Below, piece by piece: positions 1 to 4,684 of a stretch of 5,494 nucleotides of DNA; position 1 is the stretch's first letter; every line of letters begins with the position of its first letter. The DNA is from Methanobacteriota archaeon (GTDB lineage: Archaea > Thermoplasmatota > Thermoplasmata > Methanomassiliicoccales > Methanomethylophilaceae), in the NCBI GenBank assembly GCA_029574055.1, contig JAKQBQ010000196.1:1-5494 (forward strand), written 5' to 3'. The translations under genes and the position numbers were made by a program. Below the pieces are notes generated by a model. That model was given only the letters and a program-made list of their open reading frames with translations, had not been told where the DNA came from and did no database searches.

Positions 1-1
1 A

Positions 2-61
2 TCCATGTGCTATCTGGTAAGCGCGCAGGAGAACACCGACATGTACGGAAGAGGTGTGTGA
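2..61 (+). CDS. 3' end of an unrecognised protein (partial)
   Basis: The plus strand is open from the window edge and stops at a TGA at 59-61. The last residues read SMCYLVSAQENTDMYGRGV. This is a balanced, protein-like composition, unlike the Arg/Cys/His-rich alternative frame over the same bases. A GC-rich hairpin follows the stop within 12 bases, as expected at the end of a transcript. Only 19 residues are visible, so neither family nor function can be given. The whole call could be wrong if this stretch is non-coding or is read on the other strand. Confidence 0.4.
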   Translation, partial: SMCYLVSAQENTDMYGRGV

Positions 62-72
62 GGTGTCTTCAC

Positions 73-89
73 TGCGGGCGCAGCCCGCA
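73..89 (+). terminator. GC-rich hairpin after the left-edge gene
   Basis: A perfect 7-bp stem TGCGGGC/GCCCGCA closes a three-base loop (GCA) and is followed by CCTGTTTCC. It lies 12 bases after the TGA at 59-61 and probably ends the plus-strand gene that enters from the left. The T-run is weak, so it could instead be a 3'-end stabilising structure. Confidence 0.45.
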
Positions 90-138
90 CCTGTTTCCAC
101 TCAAATCAAAACAGGACCAGTTCATTGAACTAATAAAA

Positions 139-189
139 AGGTCATACCTCCATGCTGATACTCCATCTCTAATGACCTCTCGGTGCACC
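139..189. promoter_or_regulatory. Cluster of short palindromes, possible operator sites
   Basis: Three related elements lie within 51 bases. AGGT-CAT-ACCT at 139-149 is an interrupted palindrome. AGGTCAT at 139-145 is repeated inverted as ATGACCT at 172-178. GGTGCACC at 182-189 is a perfect 8-bp palindrome. An AT-rich stretch (TAATAAAA) lies just before them at 131-138. The shared AGGT/ACCT half-sites would suit a dimeric helix-turn-helix repressor, but no gene obviously starts downstream. The arms are short enough that chance is possible. Confidence 0.2.
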
Positions 190-251
190 TAATGTCGATG
201 CTGTCCGACTTTGATAAATTAAAGGATGAGAAAGAGTGGGACGAAAATTCA

Positions 252-280
252 AGCTGCTGTCAGCAGCTGGCTCTCTTTTT
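252..280. terminator. Strong hairpin with T-tract in convergent region
   Basis: AGCTGCTG (252-259) and CAGCAGCT (261-268) are perfect inverted repeats around one base. In practice they would form a 6-bp stem with a 5-base loop. On the plus strand the stem is followed by GGCTC and then TCTTTTT at 274-280. On the minus strand it is followed by TTGAATTTTC. The element can therefore terminate both the minus-strand quinone-reductase gene, which stops at 323, and any plus-strand read-through. No real gene is convincing anywhere in 62-322. Confidence 0.5.
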
Positions 281-322
281 GAATTGCATATGTCTGCTTT
301 CGCTCGGCTTGACGCAAATTGA

Positions 323-907
323 TCACAGCGTGCGCCCAGCTTCAAAGGCTGTTCTCAGGTGTCTGTCCCAATTTGCCATCCGCTCTTCCATGTTGAATTG
401 GGAAGTGGAATCCAGCACGATGAATTCTTTCTCCTTGACCCTGTCAAACAATCTATCTCCGAGCATGACCGTCCTCATGCTTTCATAATGCCCGTATTCC
501 TTCAGGCGCTCCAAGGAATGGCCGGCGATACAGATCACCAGCCCCTTTTCAAGCTGTTTCATGCTTCTGCTGCCATGAGCGAACCCGCATGTCCAGACCC
601 TGTCGAACCATCCGACCAGCTTCGCGGGGGCCTCGGTCCAGAACACAGGATAGATGAATACGATAGCGTCGCCGGAATTGATCTTTTCCTGTTCCGCGGC
701 CACGTCGTCCTCTATCGGCAGATGCTCTCGATAGTTTGCCTCTCTTTGGTATTCCGCCTCGCTCATGTCGGTGCGGAAACCCATCTTGTACAGATCCGAT
801 ACAACATAAGAGTGCCCGGCGGCTTCGAGTCCTTTTATGAAACTCTCTTTCACATTCCATGTGAATGAGCCGTCGCTTGGGTGGGCATATACGATGAACA
901 CGTTCAT
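323..907 (-). CDS. NAD(P)H:quinone oxidoreductase-like flavoprotein (Flavodoxin_2 fold)
   Basis: This 194-residue protein fits the Flavodoxin_2 / NAD(P)H dehydrogenase (quinone) family (MdaB, KefF, NQO1 types). These are cytoplasmic FMN- or FAD-binding enzymes that reduce quinones or similar acceptors by two electrons. The N-terminal strand runs into the flavin phosphate-binding loop (MNVFIVYAHPSDGSF, 1-15). The hallmark segment around YPVFWTEAPAKLVGWFDRV (86-104) is followed by GFAHG (108-112). AGHSLERLKEYG (128-139) matches the family's third flavin-contact loop. Length is normal. The start at 907 is chosen because it places the family N-terminus immediately at Met. An upstream ATG at 937 would add ten unrelated residues. 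The ribosome binding site is weak. It lies on the same strand as cooS, 151 bases downstream and beyond a hairpin, so it is probably a separate transcription unit. Substrate is unknown. Confidence 0.85.
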   Translation of the reverse strand: MNVFIVYAHPSDGSFTWNVKESFIKGLEAAGHSYVVSDLYKMGFRTDMSEAEYQREANYREHLPIEDDVAAEQEKINSGDAIVFIYPVFWTEAPAKLVGWFDRVWTCGFAHGSRSMKQLEKGLVICIAGHSLERLKEYGHYESMRTVMLGDRLFDRVKEKEFIVLDSTSQFNMEERMANWDRHLRTAFEAGRTL

Positions 908-1021
908 GGATCTGACACTTTCCGTTCGACAGAACATCTTTTCGGCTTATCTGTGTTTGCCTCTTGCGGGTTGAGGCCGCACTAACGCGAACGCAAAACA
1001 AATAGTGTTAAAGGGTTTGAA

Positions 1022-1040
1022 AAGAAGCGAAATGCTTCTT
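1022..1040 (-). terminator. Terminator hairpin after cooS
   Basis: AAGAAGC and GCTTCTT form a perfect 7-bp stem with a 5-base loop (1029-1033), 18 bases beyond the cooS stop codon. On the minus strand the stem runs into TTC, giving a short T-tract that includes the stem's own 3' arm. On the plus strand ATTTTC follows. It most likely ends the hdrC-hdrB-cooS transcript. The rest of 908-1058 shows no gene and only weak TATA-like stretches for the downstream quinone-reductase gene. Confidence 0.55.
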
Positions 1041-1058
1041 ATTTTCGTTTGTATCCGC

Positions 1059-2945
1059 TTACGGCAGACCCAGGTCTTTGCGCTTTTGAAGGATTATCTC
1101 CTCGAGTATATCGGCCGATTCGACGGGGTCATCGTTGATGATCACATGCCCTCCGGTCAGTTCCTTCATGTCCTCGCAAAGCACCTTCACGATCAGGTCG
1201 CTGCCTGTGACGAAGGGCGGGAGCCCCAGGTGCAGAGGGAGGCCGAGCGCAAGCCCGAACGCGCCGTCCGCCAGCGCCTGCTCCTCAAGCCACTGCGCCG
1301 CGGACAACACGAGCGGAAGCTGCGGCAGGTCCACCCCGAGCGCTTCGGCGACCTCGGTGGCGACTATCTCCAGCCTTCCGATGGCAAGGCACGGGCCGAA
1401 GTTCAGCACCGGCGGTATGCCGAGCTGCTTGCATACGGCTTTAAGGTTGGGTCCGGCCAGTTCCGCCGCCTCCGGCATCATCAGACCGCAGTTCTCGAGA
1501 CCGCCGGATGAGCACCCTGCTGTCAAGACCAATATATCCCTTGCGATCAGCTCTTTGGTCAATCCGACGGTCAGCACATCGTGGCCGCCCAGCATGAGGT
1601 TGGAGCAGCCGACTATCCCTGCCAGCCCCTTTATCGTGCCTCCGGCTATCAGGTCGATCAGCGGCTTCCACGAATCGCCCAGGAAAGCCTTCAGCGAGAC
1701 CTCGCTTACTCCTGTCAACGAATTATCGTTGCCGTGCTCCGGAAGCAGGTTCATCGGCACTACGCCGCGCCGCGCCTTGTACGAAGCTATTATCTCATCG
1801 ATTATCGCGTCGACAACGGGCACGCGCGTATCAGCATTGAATTCCATCAGCACTGCGTTCGCTTTCTTTGCAACGGGATCCACGCAGATCTGTTTTATCA
1901 TGAGTTTGTCGCAGATCGGCTCGATGCCCGGAAGGGTGCAGTTGAACTCCGATATGACAGCATCTATAGCGCCGGTGGACAAGATCGCCTCGCTGGTGAA
2001 GTTGTTGCCCGCATGTCCATCGAATATCTTGGTGCAGTGCGCGCCGCGGAGCTGCATGTCCTGGCCTACGCAGGTGCAGCCGACGAGCTTGAAGCCCTTT
2101 GCCCCGGCGGCCTGGGCCTTCTTTACGACCTCGTCGTGTGTCAGGCGGTCCTGCAGATACGAGAACTTAGAGTGCTGATGCCCGGTTATCATGATGTTGA
2201 TGTAATCGGTATCTATCACGCGGAACCCTACCGGCGCCATGCGGATCTCGGGTTCGCCGATGAGCACGTCGTTCAGCAGGTTGGTCAGCGTGAGGCCGTA
2301 TAGGCCTGTCGATATCCCTAGCCTTAGACAATGGAACAGCATGTGCACCGGATCGGAATTCAGATTCGTCGAGGTCTTCACTACAGCGGAGAACACTTCG
2401 GATTTTGCTCCTCCCGGGAGTATGCCGAGTTCTTCCCAGCGCTTGTAGCGGGGCGCGTATGCCATTTTCTTAGTAAGCACCATTTTCTCGAAATCCGGTT
2501 TATAGAGATCGGCGAGCACCGCATCCGCTACCTTGATAGCCTTGTCGTGATCGTCGGTGCCTTTTATGTCGAACATGGTGCAGAGGCGCTCCAGCGTCTT
2601 CTTGCCCTTCAACTCGCCCTTGACGAGGGCGTTGCCTTTGAGATTCCTTGCCGCGTTCTCTACGATGTGTATGTAGCACCCCGAACCCGCCGCGACCGTG
2701 CGCAGGAAGTTGCGCGCCGCGATCACATCGGCGGTCGCCCCGCATACTCCTTTCGGAGAATCCTCGGTTATGCGGCAGGGGCCGTTCGCGCAAAGCTTGC
2801 AGCAGATGCCGCGCAGGCCGAACTCGCATTTTAATATCTGGGTATCCACACGGTGGAACGCTGTATTCACCGGCAGAGCTACAATGAAACTCTCAAGTTC
2901 CTTGTCTGCACTCTCGCATATTTTACCGCTAGACCATTTTGCCAT
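1059..2945 (-). CDS. cooS: Anaerobic Ni,Fe carbon monoxide dehydrogenase catalytic subunit, CooS family (catalytic acid/base residues altered)
   Basis: This 628-residue protein has the usual length of monofunctional CooS, a cytoplasmic homodimer that interconverts CO and CO2, with no fused acetyl-CoA synthase part. Visible ligands in order are: D cluster Cys40 and Cys48; B cluster Cys49, Cys52, Cys57 and Cys68 (CCKLCANGPCRI, then GVCGA); Ni,Fe C cluster His256 (GHQH), Cys292 (CTCVG), Cys336 (FNC), Cys447 (VGCSN), Cys478 (AGCSSGG) and Cys519 (GPC). The C-terminus (GLALGLPLHLG, TGSDLI, LTGGH, final GLP) is complete. Compared from memory with Carboxydothermus CODH-II, residues for proton transfer differ: His93 becomes Tyr91, His96 Ile94, His99 Asn97, His102 Arg100, Asp219 Gly214 and Lys563 Gln556. 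The family is therefore certain but CO activity is doubtful. The start follows a GTGAGGA ribosome binding site. It is the last gene of a probable operon with HdrC- and HdrB-like genes. A CooS-V-type non-CODH enzyme is the main alternative. Confidence 0.93.
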   Translation of the reverse strand: MAKWSSGKICESADKELESFIVALPVNTAFHRVDTQILKCEFGLRGICCKLCANGPCRITEDSPKGVCGATADVIAARNFLRTVAAGSGCYIHIVENAARNLKGNALVKGELKGKKTLERLCTMFDIKGTDDHDKAIKVADAVLADLYKPDFEKMVLTKKMAYAPRYKRWEELGILPGGAKSEVFSAVVKTSTNLNSDPVHMLFHCLRLGISTGLYGLTLTNLLNDVLIGEPEIRMAPVGFRVIDTDYINIMITGHQHSKFSYLQDRLTHDEVVKKAQAAGAKGFKLVGCTCVGQDMQLRGAHCTKIFDGHAGNNFTSEAILSTGAIDAVISEFNCTLPGIEPICDKLMIKQICVDPVAKKANAVLMEFNADTRVPVVDAIIDEIIASYKARRGVVPMNLLPEHGNDNSLTGVSEVSLKAFLGDSWKPLIDLIAGGTIKGLAGIVGCSNLMLGGHDVLTVGLTKELIARDILVLTAGCSSGGLENCGLMMPEAAELAGPNLKAVCKQLGIPPVLNFGPCLAIGRLEIVATEVAEALGVDLPQLPLVLSAAQWLEEQALADGAFGLALGLPLHLGLPPFVTGSDLIVKVLCEDMKELTGGHVIINDDPVESADILEEIILQKRKDLGLP

Positions 2946-2954
2946 AGTATTCTT

Positions 2955-2961
2955 TCCTCAC
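2955..2961 (-). promoter_or_regulatory. Ribosome binding site of cooS
   Basis: The minus strand reads GTGAGGA nine bases before the cooS ATG at 2945-2943. It is complementary to an archaeal 16S 3' end and supports this start. It overlaps the TGA that ends the small upstream reading frame at 2958-3050. Confidence 0.6.
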
Positions 2962-3050
2962 TTTTTTTGATATCTGATTAACATTATTCTTACACATTGA
3001 TGATCGTTCTCGATCCTATTCCGGAGACCTCGTGGATATCGATGTTGCAT
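2958..3050 (-). CDS. Possible 30-codon small ORF in the hdrB-cooS spacer
   Basis: An ATG at 3050-3048 is preceded by AGGAG at 3060-3056 with five-base spacing, a good ribosome binding site. The frame encodes 30 residues, starting MQHRYPRGLRNR and ending LIRYQKK. Its TGA lies inside the cooS ribosome binding site, 12 bases before the cooS start, which would suit translational coupling. Against it, the peptide is very basic, resembles nothing I know, and has codon use unlike the neighbours. An overlapping frame on the same strand (about 3089-2990) looks more protein-like but has no start codon. It may be a leader ORF, a gene remnant or chance. Confidence 0.2.
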   Translation of the reverse strand: MQHRYPRGLRNRIENDHQCVRIMLIRYQKK

Positions 3051-3067
3051 TTCTTCTCCTGATTTAA

Positions 3068-3084
3068 AGGGGAACTCGACCCCT
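3068..3084 (-). other. Hairpin just after hdrB
   Basis: On the minus strand AGGGG and CCCCT pair around a 7-base loop six bases after the hdrB stop, followed by TTAAATC. The stem is only 5 bp, so it could be a partial terminator or an RNA processing or stabilising site that lowers cooS output relative to hdrBC. A smaller 5-bp inverted repeat (GATCG-TTCT-CGATC) lies at 3002-3015 in the same spacer. No clear promoter for cooS is visible here; TTTAAAT at 3063-3068 is the only TATA-like candidate. Confidence 0.3.
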
Positions 3085-3090
3085 GTTTCC

Positions 3091-3942
3091 TTAGATTTTA
3101 ACGGGCGTTATGTGCGCGTTGATGCCAAGGTTCTTCACGTCCATCCCCATCGCTATGCCGTAAAGCTGCGACAAATGGAGCACAGGGAACGCATATCCGC
3201 TGTCCTTCTGGCCCGAATCGAACTGAAGATGACAGAACGGGCATACGTCCACTATCATCTCGGCGTTGGCGTTCTTCATGATCTCCAAGTTCGTTTTGGT
3301 GAACTTCAGCGCCGCATCGCCGAACTGCGACCTGAGGCCTCCTCCGGCACCGCAGCATATCGGCTTTGCCTTCTGTTTGCGGAGCACGCTCTTAGCGCCT
3401 ACGGCCTCGATCAGCTCATCTATGATCTTCGGGTTCTCCGGGTCGTCAAGCTGTTTCAATTTGCTTGGTTTCAGGAAATGGCACCCGTAGAACGCCGCTA
3501 CGTTGTATTCGGCGGGTTTCTTCACCGCCCCTTTTATCTTCTCGATGCCGACCTCGTTGTACAGTATCTCGGCGAAATGCCTCACTTTCGTTCCGCCGCT
3601 GTATTCCAACCCGATTTCGGCGAGGACCTTGTTCACATCCTCCAGCATTTCCTTGTTCTCATGCAGCTCGTGGGCGGCGTCGAACAATGAGCCGTAGCAG
3701 CCGTTGCATATGGTGACGATATCAAGCCCTTCTTTCTCAGCGAGAGCGAGATTCCTTGCGGCGGCGGCCAGCCATGTTGCTTTGCTGAAGGATTTTATCA
3801 CGCCGGGTGCGGGGCAGCAGTTTGCGCCCTGCATATCCACCAGTTCTACACCGAGTGTCTTGAACACTTCTCTCGTAGACTTCTCGATGCCGGGGTACCT
3901 GAGAGGCGCGATGCATCCGAGGAAAAATGCATATTTTGTCAT
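3091..3942 (-). CDS. hdrB: HdrB-like heterodisulfide reductase subunit (two CCG domains)
   Basis: This 283-residue protein matches HdrB, the cytoplasmic subunit in which two non-cubane [4Fe-4S] clusters reduce the CoM-S-S-CoB heterodisulfide. Both CCG cysteine sets are complete. The first is Cys10, Cys42-Cys43, Cys79 and Cys82 (FLGC, NCCPAPG, CNGC). The second is Cys154, Cys196-Cys197, Cys234 and Cys237 (YGCH, CCGAGGG, CPFC). Spacing follows that of known HdrB proteins closely, and length is normal. The start is fixed by a one-base overlap with hdrC (TAATG) and a GGTGA ribosome binding site at 3947-3951. HdrB normally works with HdrC and flavin-containing HdrA. HdrC is adjacent, but HdrA is not in the window. 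CCG domains also occur in other disulfide- or thiol-linked oxidoreductases, so the substrate is inferred. Position upstream of cooS suggests electron exchange with that enzyme. Confidence 0.92.
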   Translation of the reverse strand: MTKYAFFLGCIAPLRYPGIEKSTREVFKTLGVELVDMQGANCCPAPGVIKSFSKATWLAAAARNLALAEKEGLDIVTICNGCYGSLFDAAHELHENKEMLEDVNKVLAEIGLEYSGGTKVRHFAEILYNEVGIEKIKGAVKKPAEYNVAAFYGCHFLKPSKLKQLDDPENPKIIDELIEAVGAKSVLRKQKAKPICCGAGGGLRSQFGDAALKFTKTNLEIMKNANAEMIVDVCPFCHLQFDSGQKDSGYAFPVLHLSQLYGIAMGMDVKNLGINAHITPVKI

Positions 3943-4439
3943 TATTTCACCAGCTTGGTAAATTCAGTTCTATTGAGTACTTTGTCGAAGTCCGCCTTCG
4001 CCGCCGCATCATCCATCACGGTCTGGGGGTTCTCGGGGAGCCCGAGCTCCTTCCTGATCGATTTGATCTTGTCGTTGTTGTCGATAGTATGGCCGAGTTC
4101 TACCAGGTTCTGGGCCACTTTTCTATGGTTTTCGTACAGTTCCCCGTTGGCAACCACGATGTTCCTCAGCGCGGTGATGACGTCGACCACCTGAACATTG
4201 CACGGGCACCACTCCACGCATGTGTAGCATGTGGTGCACTGCCACAGGGCATCGGCCTGCAGCGCCATATCCTTAAGCCCCAGCTGAGCCGCCCTCATCA
4301 GATGTGCCGGCCGCCATGCCGCCGTAAACTTGGCAGATGGGCATTTAAGCGTGCACGTACCGCACTGGAAGCACAGCGTGGCGCTCGATCCGCCATTGGC
4401 TGCTAATTCCTCTATGAATTCAGATTCGATTTTTTTCAT
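3942..4439 (-). CDS. hdrC: HdrC-like heterodisulfide reductase subunit (two [4Fe-4S] clusters)
   Basis: This 165-residue protein fits HdrC, the small ferredoxin-like subunit that passes electrons to HdrB. Two classical cluster motifs are present: Cys23-x2-Cys26-x2-Cys29-x3-Cys33-Pro (CFQCGTCTLKCP) and Cys68-x2-Cys71-x2-Cys74-x3-Cys78-Pro (CTTCYTCVEWCP). The segment AWRPAHLMRAAQLG (41-54) between them is typical of HdrC. No membrane segment is seen. The start at 4439 (MKKIESEF) is chosen because the frame extends upstream through the promoter region in non-protein-like sequence. A TATA box lies about 36 bases before this ATG and no ribosome binding site is visible, pointing to a leaderless or very short leader mRNA. 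It is the first gene of the probable hdrC-hdrB-cooS operon and overlaps hdrB by one base. Besides HdrB, it could act as the electron partner of CooS in place of CooF. Confidence 0.9.
   Translation of the reverse strand: MKKIESEFIEELAANGGSSATLCFQCGTCTLKCPSAKFTAAWRPAHLMRAAQLGLKDMALQADALWQCTTCYTCVEWCPCNVQVVDVITALRNIVVANGELYENHRKVAQNLVELGHTIDNNDKIKSIRKELGLPENPQTVMDDAAAKADFDKVLNRTEFTKLVK
3947..3951 (-). promoter_or_regulatory. Ribosome binding site of hdrB
   Basis: The minus strand reads GGTGA, four bases before the hdrB ATG and inside the 3' end of hdrC. This is the usual archaeal ribosome binding motif. Together with the TAATG overlap it indicates translational coupling of the two subunits. Confidence 0.65.
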
Positions 4440-4470
4440 GGGCACACAGTATAAATAAAGGCGTTGGTCC

Positions 4471-4480
4471 GTATATAAGG
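4471..4480 (-). promoter_or_regulatory. TATA box of the hdrC-hdrB-cooS operon
   Basis: The minus strand reads CCTTATATAC, centred about 36 bases upstream of the hdrC ATG. Archaeal TATA boxes lie about 26 bases before the transcription start, so the mRNA would begin about ten bases before the ATG or less. A second AT-rich stretch (CTTTATTTATA, 4450-4460) is too close to the ATG to serve this start. Confidence 0.6.
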
Positions 4481-4583
4481 GCGTTGCATCGCGGGGTCCT
4501 GTTTTGGTTTTTCTGCCAAGGGGTGAAGAACGCTTGTGCTTTGAGTTCCAAACCTTGTATGAAAAAGATACTCGGGCATCCTG

Positions 4584-4633
4584 AAAAACTTCGAACCTTT
4601 TTGGGCTTAATTGACCATAAAAACTGTCGAAAC
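4584..4633. repeat. Two imperfect direct repeats upstream of the catalase promoter
   Basis: AAAAACT-T-CGAACC at 4584-4597 and AAAAACT-GT-CGAAAC at 4619-4633 share AAAAACT and CGAA cores, 35 bases apart. The second ends seven bases before the catalase TATA region. They could be binding sites for a regulator of the catalase or of both divergent units. The one-base difference in the spacer and AT-rich context mean chance is possible. Confidence 0.25.
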
Positions 4634-4639
4634 TCAATC

Positions 4640-4656
4640 TTAAATATAATATATAG
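4640..4656 (+). promoter_or_regulatory. TATA region of the catalase gene
   Basis: TTAAATATAATATATAG is an archaeal TATA-type element 29-45 bases before the catalase ATG. A start about 26 bases downstream of its left half would give a short leader that still includes the AGGAG ribosome binding site at 4671-4675. The region 4440-4684 otherwise shows no gene; it is a divergent promoter region. Confidence 0.6.
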
Positions 4657-4670
4657 CGTTCTGCCAAGAT

Positions 4671-4675
4671 AGGAG
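4671..4675 (+). promoter_or_regulatory. Ribosome binding site of the catalase gene
   Basis: AGGAG lies nine bases before the ATG at 4685 and fixes that start. In contrast to hdrC, this mRNA has a leader with a recognisable ribosome binding site. Confidence 0.65.
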
Positions 4676-4684
4676 CTTGATAAA

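Noticed and set aside
7..192. 61-codon plus-strand frame at the left edge
   Set aside because: It is Arg/Cys/His-rich, crosses the hairpin at 73-89, and competes with a more natural frame ending at 61.
62..322. Search for tRNA or CRISPR structures in the left intergenic region
   Set aside because: No T-loop (GGTTCGA-type) motif, no cloverleaf arms and no regularly spaced repeats were found.
192..488. Plus-strand frame starting MSMLSDFDKLKDEKEW
   Set aside because: The first 16 or so residues look protein-like, but the frame then crosses the hairpin and T-tract at 252-280 and continues antisense to the quinone-reductase gene. At most it is a remnant.
359..868. 169-codon plus-strand open frame opposite the quinone-reductase gene
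   Set aside because: It is antisense to a well-supported Flavodoxin_2 family gene and has no promoter or ribosome binding site of its own.
1135..2178. 347-codon plus-strand open frame opposite cooS
   Set aside because: It is a shadow of the cooS codon pattern. The protein is Ser/Pro/Thr-rich with no family resemblance, while the minus strand encodes a full-length CooS.
1581..2303. 240-codon plus-strand open frame opposite cooS
   Set aside because: Another antisense shadow with no recognisable domain, overlapping the clear cooS gene.
4440..4667. 76-residue N-terminal extension of the HdrC-like protein
   Set aside because: The extension runs through the TATA box, is not HdrC-like, and the family N-terminus begins at the ATG at 4439.
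4559..4672. Possible 37-codon ORF (MKKILGHPEKL...) before catalase
   Set aside because: It has no ribosome binding site, spans the catalase TATA region, and ends just before the catalase start.
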